From assembly GCA_014360565.1 (NCBI GenBank), contig JACIXH010000011.1:1-57095 (forward strand): a stretch of 57,095 nucleotides of DNA, in the 5' to 3' direction. Both the position numbers and the translations under genes were made by a program. Each line of letters opens with the position of its first letter. Within the stretch, counting starts at the first letter, position 1. Below the pieces are notes generated by a model. The model was not told the origin of the DNA and did no database searches. It saw only the letters and a list, made by a program, of their open reading frames with translations. The DNA is from Nocardia sp. GTDB lineage: Bacteria > Actinomycetota > Actinomycetes > Mycobacteriales > Mycobacteriaceae. Below, one piece after another: positions 22,737-31,750 of this stretch.

Positions 22737-23473
22737 CACGCACTCCTTCGCAGGGCGCCGACATTCACAACCTGCACCGACACGCCCGCCTCCTGGGCCG
22801 CCAGCAGCAGCTCGGCCCTCAATGCTGCGGCTACGCCCGCGCTGCGGGTGCCAGGCACCTCGACGACGAAGATCTCCCCATGCGCGGCGAGCGCACCCGA
22901 TTCGAGGCGCGGCAGTTGTTCCATAACCGACCCTGCCCCCGCCTGCGGGCTCAGGGCGGCGAGGATCGGGCCGTAATCCAGTGGCAGCACGGCTTGGCGG
23001 ACCACCGCCCAGATCGCGGCCTGCTCTCCCGCCGGCGCTTGTCGGAACGTGTCCATATCCGCGGTCGGACCGTGCTCGCCGGACAGGTCCAGCAGGCGGT
23101 AGGGCTCGTTCAGGTTGCCGGTGTGGATCCAGTCGAGAACGTCGGTGAGGTTGCGTCGTCCGCGTACGGCGGCCAGGAGCAGGTTCGCGGTCATCAGCGA
23201 TGCCTCTGGGACGAAGAACAACGCGCCTTCGTCTTGAACCACGGAGAACAGCGCCTCGGCGATGCGGTCGGCGTCGGTGGCATCGGTGATTGCTGCGAGT
23301 AGGTCCCATCGGAAAGCTGTTGCTGGGCCGCATAGTTCGGGGTTCCACACGAGGCTCTGGCCCCACCAGCGGCGCGGCAGTGCCGCAACATGGTCGGTGA
23401 CCGTGATGATCATGGCGGTGGTTGTGCCACCGGGATCGGGGTTCCAGTCTGGTGCGGAGATGACCTCCCGCAT
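22736..23473 (-). CDS. Coupling-protein-like paralogue lacking ATPase motifs
   Basis: A 245-aa protein. Residues 45-120 (VWNPE...RWDLLAAITDATDADRIAEALFSVVQDEG...NLTDVLDWIHTGN) align by eye with the segment of the downstream coupling protein that runs from YVFDPSQIAYAP through NILSAVTTLREAKMIAEHF to DVLDWIDTYSD, with similar spacing. The Walker A loop and membrane helices are missing. The C-terminal part (GEIFVVEVPGTRSAGVAAALRAELLLAAQEAG) still resembles a RecA-fold strand and helix. It could be a regulatory or substrate-adapter subunit of the coupling ATPase. Start ATG 23473 has AAGGATC upstream. Overlapping placement in the operon argues against decay. Confidence 0.65.
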   Translation of the reverse strand: MREVISAPDWNPDPGGTTTAMIITVTDHVAALPRRWWGQSLVWNPELCGPATAFRWDLLAAITDATDADRIAEALFSVVQDEGALFFVPEASLMTANLLLAAVRGRRNLTDVLDWIHTGNLNEPYRLLDLSGEHGPTADMDTFRQAPAGEQAAIWAVVRQAVLPLDYGPILAALSPQAGAGSVMEQLPRLESGALAAHGEIFVVEVPGTRSAGVAAALRAELLLAAQEAGVSVQVVNVGALRRSA

Positions 23474-23498
23474 CACGATCCTTTCCCGAGTCGGTCGC

Positions 23499-25136
23499 TC
23501 ATGCTGCACGGTTGCTCCGCTCCGAGGCGGGGCCGTCGAGTGCGCTGAAGGCGCCATCGGTGTTGTAAAGGGTGAGTTCTTCTGGTGTCAGGTCGACATT
23601 CACGGGCAACCCCATGCGTGAGCCGGATTTGATGAGGTACTTGCCTCGGCCGGGATGTCGCTGACCGGGCACCCAGGTCGGTGGCGCAGACCATCGCGTC
23701 ACCAACTCCTTCTCGCCGGAGGTAAACGGTGAAATCGCGTGCAGCCGATCCATTTCGGCATTGTCGAGCCCGCCGATGACCTTGATGGCGTTGCGGGCGA
23801 CCATGCCTTTGGCTTTGGCGCGGTCGGCCTCGGTCGGGAGCGCCTCCAGGTCGGTAATGGAGTGCGTCGACTGGACCGACACCACTCCGCGTCTGCGGTT
23901 GAGTCGGGTCATCCGGTCGGACTTCTCGACCAAGCCGGGAGCCGCGCGCAGCGCCCGCCACAGCTCGTCTTGGGGCTGGAAAATATTGCGGCGTTGTCCG
24001 GCGGCCTGCTTGCCCTCGATCAGGCCCGCCGACCATGCCCATGCGCACATCATTGCGGCGGCCACCACATCGTCGCCGTCGTCCTCCACGGCGCCGAGCG
24101 ACAGCGAGATCGCTGGCGGGTCGGCGTCGAGGGAGAAGCTCGACGGCCGGTCGAACATGCCCTTGATCGGGCCTTCACACAACAGGACCAACGTATTACG
24201 CAGCTCGCGGATCTCGCGCTGGTAGTCGTGCTCATCGCGGGCTGCCACGACGCGCAGCAGCGGGTCGGTGGCGGAGTCGAGGATCTTTACCAGCTCGGGG
24301 ATCGTCGGATCGGGCAAACCGCAGCGTTGGCTGGCGGCATCGGCTTGGTCGACGGTCATGGCCAGCAGCAGCCGTTCGGTGGCAGTGAGGTCCTGGCCGC
24401 CGACGATCGTGATCAGCGATTCCAGCAGGTCCAGCCGACGACCGCGAGCCTGGGAGACCAGCTGCTCGCGTGCGGTGCCCACCGCCGCGTTGATCGCGCC
24501 GCGTAGCGGCCCGAGGTCGAGGGGGTTGAGGCTGTGGAGGCCGCGCCCGATACGGAACACCTTGCCGTCCAACGCTTCTACGATCGGGGTGTATTCGTCT
24601 TTGATGTCGCCGGGGATCACCGCGGCGAACCCGAACGCGACAAGACCGACGAGCAGGCGCTTGATCGCGGTGGACTTCCCGATGCCGGGCTGTCCTTGCA
24701 CCCACAGGCCGGTGTTGGTGACCAAACCGTCGACCAGCCACTGCGAGGGGTCGAGTCCGATGGGTTCGGCGGTGTGTAGGTGGCGGCCGAACGGGACGCC
24801 GCGCACTCGTGCACCGGACGCGGCAGGGAACGGGTATAGGCCCTGGACTTGGGTGGTTGTGCCCGCGAACAGGCGCCCGGCGTCGACGTTGTGGGCGTAC
24901 CCACCGAAGGGTCGATGCTCCCCTCGCGCGTCGGGAATCGGGGGCATCGACGCGAAAGGCGCGAACGGGTTGAACGGTTCTTGGCCGGGCTCATCAGGAT
25001 CGAGCGAATCCTGTGTGCGGTAAGCCGGGACAACTCCCAGCTTGGCCAGCCAGCGTTCAGCCAAACCTGCACGGCCTGCCGCCCGATGCAGCCGCGCAGT
25101 GGCCTCGGCTTCGGTGACAAATCCGGTGCCGGTCAC
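23499..25136 (-). CDS. VirB4/TraC-like conjugation ATPase
   Basis: A 545-aa protein. The P-loop GQPGIGKST is near residue 150, preceded by a beta-rich N-domain and followed by PGDIKDEYTPIVEAL and a Walker-B-like IFQPQDELWRAL near 395. A TGT-containing start and HSITDLEAL sensor segment match actinobacterial VirB4-type proteins that work next to SCO6880. GTG 25136 overlaps the stop of SCO6880 (GTGA), which fits the operon pattern; GTG 25145 would add three residues. It powers assembly of the mating channel at the inner face of the membrane. Confidence 0.85.
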   Translation of the reverse strand: MTGTGFVTEAEATARLHRAAGRAGLAERWLAKLGVVPAYRTQDSLDPDEPGQEPFNPFAPFASMPPIPDARGEHRPFGGYAHNVDAGRLFAGTTTQVQGLYPFPAASGARVRGVPFGRHLHTAEPIGLDPSQWLVDGLVTNTGLWVQGQPGIGKSTAIKRLLVGLVAFGFAAVIPGDIKDEYTPIVEALDGKVFRIGRGLHSLNPLDLGPLRGAINAAVGTAREQLVSQARGRRLDLLESLITIVGGQDLTATERLLLAMTVDQADAASQRCGLPDPTIPELVKILDSATDPLLRVVAARDEHDYQREIRELRNTLVLLCEGPIKGMFDRPSSFSLDADPPAISLSLGAVEDDGDDVVAAAMMCAWAWSAGLIEGKQAAGQRRNIFQPQDELWRALRAAPGLVEKSDRMTRLNRRRGVVSVQSTHSITDLEALPTEADRAKAKGMVARNAIKVIGGLDNAEMDRLHAISPFTSGEKELVTRWSAPPTWVPGQRHPGRGKYLIKSGSRMGLPVNVDLTPEELTLYNTDGAFSALDGPASERSNRAA

Positions 25137-26626
25137 GCTAGCCACCTCTGTGCGGCACTACGCGAAAGTCCCGAGGTCGGCTCGATGCCATAACCGAGCG
25201 AAGCCGCGAACGCGGCGGGCTGCGCGCCACGGGCCCGGCGGAACTGCAATTTGGTCGCGCTGACTCGATCCTCGATATCGGCGCAGGCCGCTGCCAAGGT
25301 TTCCTCGTTGCGTGTCGTGGTCGTGACATACATGGTGAATCGGCCGAGTCCCGCGCCCATCGACTCCTCCTGTGCGGCCTTACGCGCGCGCACACGATCG
25401 TCGAATTCTCTCTGGGTCTCGTCCTTTTTCGTTTTGGTGTTCCAGAGTTGGCGGAGTTTGCCGCCCTGAATTTCACGTTCGACGATGTCGGCTGCGGCTG
25501 CGGCGCTGTAAGGTCGGTAGACCAACGAGAAACGCCGATAAAACTTTCCCGGACTGACCAGTTTGAGCAGGATATGGTGGCGCACAACGCTACTGGGCAT
25601 TCCCTTGAGCACCCAGGTCACCGAATAGCCCGAGTCGTGGTAGTAGACATCCTTGGTGGTTTCGGCGCGCAGGGCGCTTGCGTCGGTCCAGACCAGCAGT
25701 TCGTCGTCATCGTCGGGGGTGTCGGACAGGAAGATCCGGATGGCGGGGTCGACCGCGGCGCGGATGTTGCGTATCACCGACGCGGTGGACGCGCGGTCGG
25801 TCACCGTCGCCCCGGCCGCGGCGAGCGCGGACTCGATGCGCGGCAGCCACCGCACCACCTCGGCCGCACCTTCGGACAGCGTCTTGGGCTGCGGCGATGC
25901 CTTGGATAGATCGAAGTTCACCGTGACCCGCATCTGAATGTCGGCGGTGGTCGAACGTGACTGGTTGACGGCCTTTTCCATGATCTTCTTGGCCAGCGCG
26001 GGCGCGTTTTTGCCGTCGCGCTCCATACGCGCGAGGGTGTAGGCGCGCTGGTCGACACCGCCGGTCGGCGACGATTCACACGTGAAAACGACCGAGGAGA
26101 TGATCGGGGTGAACCCGAGATCGGCCAACCAGGCGCCGTAGTTGCGGACCCACGCGGTGGTGTCGGCGCTGTCGGCCAGGGTGATCCCGACCGGGGACAC
26201 CCTCAGCACCGCCGACAGGATGCCGGTGCGTCGGTTCCAGATCAGGCACTGAGTGCCGCCGCGACCGTCTTCGACGGTCAACGGCATCAGCGGAGCCAAC
26301 ACACCGGGCATGTTCTCCCCGCGCGGCACCTCTTCGAGGACGTCGGCGGCGTAGGCGTCGCTGTTGTGGCGGTTGCCCCACCACGCCCGGACGTTCCAGA
26401 TCAGATGTTCGACGACGGTGCGTCGCGAGTCGCCCATCGGGACGATCGTCAGTGCCAGCACGGGGATGGCGATGAACAGGCCGATGAAGGCCGCGAACAG
26501 GTTGATGAATGTGGTGAAGGCCAATCCCACCACCGAGGCCAGGATGATGGCTGTGCCGCTGGTTCCCAGGCGGCCCAGCCCGTAGCCCTTGACTTCGCGG
26601 AATCCGCCGTAGCCGGTGTCGCTCAT
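25133..26626 (-). CDS. SCO6880 family conjugation protein
   Basis: A 497-aa protein with an N-terminal pair of membrane helices (about 24-66), then a long soluble part like the N-domain of VirB4 (TQCLIWNRRTGILSAVLRVSP, VYYHDSGYSVTWVLKGMP, GLGRFTMYVTTTT). The SCO6880 family, a PrgI-like plus VirB4 N-terminal-like protein, is specific to actinobacterial type IV systems and always next to the VirB4 ATPase, as here. The ATG has AAGGAC at 7 nt spacing. It probably forms the channel base with the VirB4 protein. Confidence 0.9.
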   Translation of the reverse strand: MSDTGYGGFREVKGYGLGRLGTSGTAIILASVVGLAFTTFINLFAAFIGLFIAIPVLALTIVPMGDSRRTVVEHLIWNVRAWWGNRHNSDAYAADVLEEVPRGENMPGVLAPLMPLTVEDGRGGTQCLIWNRRTGILSAVLRVSPVGITLADSADTTAWVRNYGAWLADLGFTPIISSVVFTCESSPTGGVDQRAYTLARMERDGKNAPALAKKIMEKAVNQSRSTTADIQMRVTVNFDLSKASPQPKTLSEGAAEVVRWLPRIESALAAAGATVTDRASTASVIRNIRAAVDPAIRIFLSDTPDDDDELLVWTDASALRAETTKDVYYHDSGYSVTWVLKGMPSSVVRHHILLKLVSPGKFYRRFSLVYRPYSAAAAADIVEREIQGGKLRQLWNTKTKKDETQREFDDRVRARKAAQEESMGAGLGRFTMYVTTTTRNEETLAAACADIEDRVSATKLQFRRARGAQPAAFAASLGYGIEPTSGLSRSAAQRWLA

Positions 26627-26699
26627 TGTTTGTCCTTAACGTGTGCCGCCTGGCTCGCGGTGTATGGATGTGTCCTGATTGGGTGAGGTGTGTTGGCGC

Positions 26700-28352
26700 T
26701 CATCGGTGTTCGGGCCCGACGTCGTCACCGGTCATCTCCGCGCCGACGTCGTCGGCGGCATTGGCGGCCGCACTGGCCGCTGAGAGCCCGGCTTGGATCG
26801 CCATGGAGACCCCGCCGGTGGCAGCTGCTCCTGCGGCGGCGGTGGAGCTACCGTCGGCCGCTGCGGCGCCACCAGCCTCAGTGCCACCGGCGACGTCGAT
26901 GCCACTGCCGTCGCTGCCGCTCGGTGTGGTGGGTGTGCCGGAGGCATCGGGATTCTCGGGCTGCGGGCCTGGTCCGGCTTCGAGTTCGAGCCCGGAACTA
27001 CCGGTGCCCAGCGCTTTGGGCGAGGACCCCGATTCCAACTGGGCCTGTCCACCACCAGAAGTCAGAGCGGAGGTGCCCCCGTTGCCCGGCGACGGGTCGG
27101 GCTCGCCGCCACCGGGGCCGGTCGCGGACATGAAGCTCGCGAATCCATCCCCACCCGAGGAAGAGCCCGAGCCGCTTCCACCCATGGCCGCAGCGGCGCC
27201 GAGCGCCCCGCCCGCCAGACCACCGACCGCGAGGCCGAGCGCGCCGGAGCCGCCGCTGACGTGCATGCCCATGAAGTCGAAAAACTTCAGCATCGCGGGC
27301 AAGGCGATCACCGCGAGCGCGATCACCATCAAGCCGGTGACCAAGGTGGTCAGCGATTGCTCCTGACCGATGAGCTGAAAACCGAGGGAGTAGATGAACG
27401 CCGCCATCGGCTTGTAGAGCACCAGCGCCACGCACGTGGCGGCGATGCGGGGGAACCACTGCCGCCCCCACGTGGTGAGCTGTCCCGCAGCAGCGAACAG
27501 AATCATGTTGTGCAGCACGACGATTCCGGCCTGGCGGATAAAACCCATCACCCACTGGATCGCGCCGAGCAAGAACGCGACGATACCCAGCAGCAGCACA
27601 CCGCCCGGGTTGCCGATGGTCGAGGTGCCCAGCATGGCTTGGACTCGTTGGCCGAACTGGTTGGCGTCGGTGTCGATGATCTGGTGAGCGAAGTCGTCTC
27701 CGGCGTGGATCGCGCCGGAGAGCACGATCAACGCCATCGAGGAAATGACGATGTATTTCACTCCGCCGAGCAGGATCTGCGCGCCTGGCTCGGTGCGGCG
27801 GGTCACCATCATCACCATGGCGCCGCTGAGGACCCCGGCCATCATGATGAAGAACACGACTTTCTGGACCGGTGCCTTGTCCGCCATCACACCCGCATAG
27901 GACAGGCTGATCGAGTCGGTACCGATCCACCAGGTCATCGACTCGACCAGCAGGTCACCGCTGAACTTTCCGATGGATTCAGCAGCCTTACCGAACGCCG
28001 AGTCCACCGCCTTGCCGACCGTGTTGTCGGCGACCCTGCCCGGGTTCAGGTCGATCGTGGTTTGTGTTGCGCCGTTGTTGATTTGAGCTCGGAACGCGGT
28101 GTCGTCGTTCGAGTAGAGGTAACCGGTGTCGGGTTTGTTCTCGCACCCAGGGAACTGGGGGTGCTGCGAGCACCAGATCACGCCGTCGGCGTCGCGCCAG
28201 CTCTTCTGCTCAGAGCTGAGTTCGGAGAGTTTCTGTGGCATGCCCGGTGGTGGCGGCTCGGCCGAGACCAATGCCGCTGGGCCCATCATCAGCGCCAGCA
28301 GCATTCCCACTAGCGCTATGGGCCGCAGAATCGACCAGGTGTTCGTGCTCAT
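26700..28352 (-). CDS. TrbL/VirB6-like polytopic conjugation protein
   Basis: A 550-aa protein with a signal-like first helix (to residue 31), a Cys-containing periplasmic stretch (WCSQHPQFPGCEN), then about six membrane helices between residues 150 and 360, and a long Gly/Ser/Pro-rich tail from 385 to the end. The layout is that of TrbL/VirB6 proteins that form the membrane part of the mating channel; the flexible tail is common in actinobacterial versions. ATGA overlap with the upstream gene stop at 28349. No catalytic motifs expected. Confidence 0.82.
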   Translation of the reverse strand: MSTNTWSILRPIALVGMLLALMMGPAALVSAEPPPPGMPQKLSELSSEQKSWRDADGVIWCSQHPQFPGCENKPDTGYLYSNDDTAFRAQINNGATQTTIDLNPGRVADNTVGKAVDSAFGKAAESIGKFSGDLLVESMTWWIGTDSISLSYAGVMADKAPVQKVVFFIMMAGVLSGAMVMMVTRRTEPGAQILLGGVKYIVISSMALIVLSGAIHAGDDFAHQIIDTDANQFGQRVQAMLGTSTIGNPGGVLLLGIVAFLLGAIQWVMGFIRQAGIVVLHNMILFAAAGQLTTWGRQWFPRIAATCVALVLYKPMAAFIYSLGFQLIGQEQSLTTLVTGLMVIALAVIALPAMLKFFDFMGMHVSGGSGALGLAVGGLAGGALGAAAAMGGSGSGSSSGGDGFASFMSATGPGGGEPDPSPGNGGTSALTSGGGQAQLESGSSPKALGTGSSGLELEAGPGPQPENPDASGTPTTPSGSDGSGIDVAGGTEAGGAAAADGSSTAAAGAAATGGVSMAIQAGLSAASAAANAADDVGAEMTGDDVGPEHR

Positions 28353-29038
28353 CGCCCTGCCCTGTCATGGAAGGTCGTGAACCCTGTCAGGCCCGTCGAG
28401 TTCGGCAGTTCGGGGAGGCCCGAATCGACCTGGTAGACCCAGTCGTTGCCGTCCCAGAGCGTGGCGCGGCGCACGAAGTCGTAACCACCCTTGTTGGACG
28501 GCACTGCGAAGTAGATCCGCGCGAACATCGGTGTGTAGGTGGCGAATTGGAAGGCGACCGGCTGACGGAAGGCTGCTTCGAACTCTTCGGCGGACAGGTT
28601 GCGGGTCTGGGTGACCGCGTTGCGTACCTGCTGTTGCTGGCCGAGGTCGGCGCGCACCTGGGTACCGAGCAACTGCTCGTAGCGGGCGTCGGTCTGAACC
28701 CGTGCCGCGATCTGCCACGCTGCGACGAGCGCGCCCTGCGGAGTGTGGGTGTAGCCGTGGGCGCGCGGCCCATCGACCTGGGTGGGCCCGTCCGCGCCGA
28801 AGGGCAGACGGACGCCGTTGATCAACTTCCAGTCCAGCTCGCGTGGCGGCGTCGTGACGGTGACTGCGTCTGGCGAGGGGGGTGTCGCGAAATCGTTTGG
28901 CTGGTCGCGTATTACGGCGACCGCGATGATTCCGGCGACTGCGCCCAGTACGGCGGTGACGGCCACCGGCAACCAGCGCCACAGTGGTCGTGGGTCGCGG
29001 GGTGCGGGGTGTTCGGCAAATTCTCGGGTGGTGAACAT
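28349..29038 (-). CDS. Conjugation protein with VirB8/NTF2-like outer domain, copy A
   Basis: A 229-aa protein with a cytoplasmic start, one membrane helix (about residues 20-43), then an extracellular domain. The motifs DGPTQVDGPRAHGYTHTPQGALVAAWQIAARVQTD recur in the next gene (29053-29805), so the two are paralogues. The layout (short N-terminus, one helix, about 170-residue alpha/beta domain) resembles VirB8/TraM-like subunits. AAGGAAAA precedes ATG 29038. Two paralogues could form a hetero-oligomeric ring. Family call is from architecture and context. Confidence 0.65.
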   Translation of the reverse strand: MFTTREFAEHPAPRDPRPLWRWLPVAVTAVLGAVAGIIAVAVIRDQPNDFATPPSPDAVTVTTPPRELDWKLINGVRLPFGADGPTQVDGPRAHGYTHTPQGALVAAWQIAARVQTDARYEQLLGTQVRADLGQQQQVRNAVTQTRNLSAEEFEAAFRQPVAFQFATYTPMFARIYFAVPSNKGGYDFVRRATLWDGNDWVYQVDSGLPELPNSTGLTGFTTFHDRAGR

Positions 29039-29052
29039 CAGAGTTTTCCTTG

Positions 29053-29805
29053 CTACAGCGGGGTGAATCCGGTCAGGTCTGCCGTTTCTGGCAGCGCCGG
29101 GGCGCTCAGCTCGTTGCTGTAGCGCCAATCGCCGTCGCGCCACACCACCGCTTGACGGGTGATCCGGAAGGAACCGGAGGCGCGGGGGTAGGCGTAATAG
29201 ATCGTTGCGGCGTCGCCGGTGTAGTCGCCGACCTTGAAGCCGGCGGGCTGCACAGTGCTGGCCTGCACGGCGGCCGGGTCCAGCCGAGGCTGGCTGATAC
29301 GGGCGGTGAGGATCTGGTGACGGTCGGCGGGTGAGACCGCGGCCTGAATGTCGAGGACGCGGGCGAAATCGGGGGAATAGAGCAGTCGCATGCCGATCTG
29401 CAGTGCCGCGACGGTCGCGCCTTGCGGGGTATGGGCGTAACCGGTCGTGACCGCCCCGTCGATGTGGGAGGGCCCATCCGAGCCGGTGAAGGGCAGTGGC
29501 ACGCCGTCGACGCGCTGCCAAGAAAGCCCCTGGGGCGCGGCAGTCAGCCAGGCCGGGTCGGCAGGGGAGCGGGTGACCGGGATCTGGGGGACCAGCGAAC
29601 CCTTCGCGGCGGTCGTCACCACAGGCGTCGCGGCTGTTGCGATTGCGTCGCCTGGGGCATCGGTCTCGCCGTGGAAGCCCACACCGACAAGGGCGAGCGC
29701 GCCGACAACGGCGAGTGCCGCCGCGCTGACCGACCCGATCAGATACGCGCGGCGCGCTTTCGCCAGGCCAGTGGTGTCGCGGAACTCGGAGGTAGTCAAT
29801 GACAT
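29053..29805 (-). CDS. Conjugation protein with VirB8/NTF2-like outer domain, copy B
   Basis: A 250-aa paralogue of the gene at 28349: one membrane helix (residues 20-43), then DGVPLPF, GPSHIDGAVTTGYAHTPQGATVAALQIGMRL and a C-terminal YYAYPRASGSFRITRQAVVWRDGDWRYS segment that matches IYFAVPS...DFVRRATLWDGNDWVYQ in the partner. Both end in LTGFT. It lies 14 nt upstream of copy A. Duplication followed by divergence is likely. Confidence 0.65.
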   Translation of the reverse strand: MSLTTSEFRDTTGLAKARRAYLIGSVSAAALAVVGALALVGVGFHGETDAPGDAIATAATPVVTTAAKGSLVPQIPVTRSPADPAWLTAAPQGLSWQRVDGVPLPFTGSDGPSHIDGAVTTGYAHTPQGATVAALQIGMRLLYSPDFARVLDIQAAVSPADRHQILTARISQPRLDPAAVQASTVQPAGFKVGDYTGDAATIYYAYPRASGSFRITRQAVVWRDGDWRYSNELSAPALPETADLTGFTPL

Positions 29806-29821
29806 TGGTGTTCGATCTCTT

Positions 29822-30268
29822 TCACAGAAATGCGTTGATGACGGTGTAGGCCGACCCGGACAGCACGGTGGCGACGAGGACGACCGGCAGCGAGTGCAGG
29901 GCCTTCTTTGCTTGCTCGGAGCGCCCGCGAATCCCCACCATCAGCACCGCGGCGGTGATCAGCACGCCGCCGACCGCGCAGGCGAGCGCGAGGGTGCGCA
30001 TCCAGCCGAGCGAGTCAGCGATGAAGGAATCCAGGTCCTCGGGAGCGTCGGCGGGATCTCCACCGAACCGGTCCCATCGCACGCCGCCGGTGGTGGGGTC
30101 ACGGATGGGAATTTGCTCTCCGGTGCCGCCGCCACCCGGACTCTGGGGACTGAGCTGCTGACTGGTCGGCGGGGCCGGTGCGGTCGTCGGCGGCTGAGCG
30201 TGTACGACTCCGACACCCACAGCGGTCAGGGTCGCGGTGAGCGCGAACACCCAGAGCGCCCGTTTCAC
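29822..30268 (-). CDS. VirB2/TrbC-like small membrane protein, copy A (long)
   Basis: A 148-aa protein with a signal peptide (residues 1-25, cut after VHA), a Pro/Thr-rich mature start and two C-terminal helices separated by GIRGRSEQAKKALHSLP. This helix-basic-loop-helix pattern is that of VirB2/TrbC pilins. The same loop (GLRGRSDAAKNALGHLP) is in the neighbour at 30265-30552. It carries an extra ~60-residue outer segment. ATGA overlap with that neighbour's stop. Possibly a minor pilin or channel component. Confidence 0.6.
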   Translation of the reverse strand: MKRALWVFALTATLTAVGVGVVHAQPPTTAPAPPTSQQLSPQSPGGGGTGEQIPIRDPTTGGVRWDRFGGDPADAPEDLDSFIADSLGWMRTLALACAVGGVLITAAVLMVGIRGRSEQAKKALHSLPVVLVATVLSGSAYTVINAFL

Positions 30269-30552
30269 CGAAACGCCTCGATTATTCCGCCCGCGCCGCC
30301 GGTGATGACGATGCCGAGGATGACCATCGGCAGGTGCCCGAGAGCGTTCTTGGCGGCGTCGCTGCGACCGCGCAGGCCGACGAATAACATTCCGGCCACC
30401 GCAAGCAGTCCAGCGAAAGCCAGTGCGTAGCAGAGGGATTTGGCGTAGCCGAGCGTGTCGTTGACGCGATTGCCCAATTCGCCGGGCAGTTCCTTCGCGG
30501 GCGGATTGGGGACTTGCGCCAACCAGTCGGCGGCCATTAGCAATGTGGACAT
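30265..30552 (-). CDS. VirB2/TrbC-like small membrane protein, copy B (short)
   Basis: A 95-aa protein, the short form of the pair: a short N-terminal part, LGYAKSLCYALAFAGLLAVAGMLFVGLRGRSDAAKNALGHLP, then a second helix. ATG 30552 has AAGGAAAT upstream. Size and two-helix topology fit a pilin-type VirB2 subunit. It is the better candidate of the two for the main pilus subunit. Confidence 0.6.
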   Translation of the reverse strand: MSTLLMAADWLAQVPNPPAKELPGELGNRVNDTLGYAKSLCYALAFAGLLAVAGMLFVGLRGRSDAAKNALGHLPMVILGIVITGGAGGIIEAFR

Positions 30553-30575
30553 GGGGATTTCCTTCTCGTGATCGA

Positions 30576-31118
30576 TCAAGTCACCCGCAGGACGGGACGC
30601 TCGTGCTCGTCCTCGTCGATGGGTTCCGTCTCGGATGTGGCTGTGGTGGTGGGGGTTTCGCGATCAATGGCGGTGCGCACCGCCTGAGCCAGCTCGTCGC
30701 GGACCTTGCGGGCGGGTTCGGCCCACCGATAGGTCTTGCGGTCGGCATCGAAGACGCCGGTGGACAGCAGGTCCCACGGGTTGTCACTGGCGGCCAGCGG
30801 TGACAACCAGCCGAGCCGCAGCACCGGGGTATCGAGGTTGGTGGCGGCCATCTTCAGTCGGCGCTGGACAACGGAGGGCCAGCGCGCCTCGCTGTCGGCG
30901 ACGACGACCAGGACCGGGCGCGTGAGCATCTGCTGGGCGGTGGCGATGGCCCAACTGACCGCGACGGCGGTCGCGCGGGTTACCAGGACGTCGACGGCCT
31001 GGGTGCCGTTGGCTTCGATGACGCCGACGTCGATGCCGTCGAGCAGATGTGCCACCGTGGTCGTGCCGACGCCACCGGCGATTCCGCCGATCACCGGTCG
31101 CCGCGGTCGCGCGCTCAT
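30576..31118 (-). CDS. ParA/P-loop-like conjugation operon protein with degenerate Walker A
   Basis: A 180-aa protein starting PVIGGIAGGVGTTTVAHLLDG. This has the place and shape of a ParA-type deviant P-loop (KGGxGKT) but both lysines are replaced, leaving GGVGTTT. DVGVIEANG and PVLVVVADSEARWPSV follow like the second and third strands of the fold. It may bind nucleotide weakly or not at all. The acidic tail is low-complexity. Start ATG 31118 overlaps the stop of the lipoprotein gene. Role unknown; TraL/ParA-type proteins occur in some conjugation operons. Confidence 0.5.
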   Translation of the reverse strand: MSARPRRPVIGGIAGGVGTTTVAHLLDGIDVGVIEANGTQAVDVLVTRATAVAVSWAIATAQQMLTRPVLVVVADSEARWPSVVQRRLKMAATNLDTPVLRLGWLSPLAASDNPWDLLSTGVFDADRKTYRWAEPARKVRDELAQAVRTAIDRETPTTTATSETEPIDEDEHERPVLRVT

Positions 31119-31750
31119 CGCGCGACCATCTGGGACACACGCCAACCGGCGCCGACCTTGACCAGCGCTAGCCCGACCACCAAGTGACGCTCCGGCAGGG
31201 GCCCGTTCGCCGTGCTCACCCTCTGGGTGACCTCGAGTAATCGCGTCGCGGAGTTCGCGGTGTCGGCGGGAGCGCCGGCCTCCGCGCCGGGGCGTACGCC
31301 GTCAGCGGGCACGCGCAGTACCGCTGAACGTGCGGTCAGGTCGAGCCAGTCCGCTCCCGGGCCAGATATCGGTAGATAGTCGCGCAGCAGCTGTGTGAGC
31401 CGGGGTTCGAGCAACGGGGCCGCGCGCAGCTTGGCGTCGTGCGGGGACAGATCGTGGGTGGTGTCCCACCCATACCAGATCCGCGCCACGGCGACCGCGA
31501 CCGCATCGATGTCGGAGCCTTCGACCGGTCCGACCTCGACGGGAAGTGAGGTCGGAACCGCCAGCGGTGTCGAGGGCGGCGTCACCGGAACTCGCGAAGT
31601 GGTTTCGGTCGGGGTCGCGACCGGGGTCGTCGGTGTCGGGGTGGTTGTAGGCGCGTTGTGGTTCGCCTGGCCCGTGGAGCATGCCGCCACTGCCAGCGCC
31701 GCCCCGGCCAATGCGACCGCCTGCATCGTCCAAGTAGTTTTCGGCATCAT
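31115..31750 (-). CDS. Conjugation-operon lipoprotein
   Basis: A 211-aa protein. A lipoprotein signal (residues 1-25, lipobox AVAAC) is followed by a Thr/Pro-rich spacer and a C-terminal domain (about 75-211) with IWYGWDTTHDLSPHDAKLRAAPLL and HLVVGLALVKVGAGWRVSQM. The end resembles the NTF2/VirB8-like fold found in actinobacterial conjugation lipoproteins. The start overlaps the stop of the transglycosylase gene (ATGA), which sets ATG 31750. Probably stabilises the channel outside the membrane. Confidence 0.65.
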   Translation of the reverse strand: MMPKTTWTMQAVALAGAALAVAACSTGQANHNAPTTTPTPTTPVATPTETTSRVPVTPPSTPLAVPTSLPVEVGPVEGSDIDAVAVAVARIWYGWDTTHDLSPHDAKLRAAPLLEPRLTQLLRDYLPISGPGADWLDLTARSAVLRVPADGVRPGAEAGAPADTANSATRLLEVTQRVSTANGPLPERHLVVGLALVKVGAGWRVSQMVAR

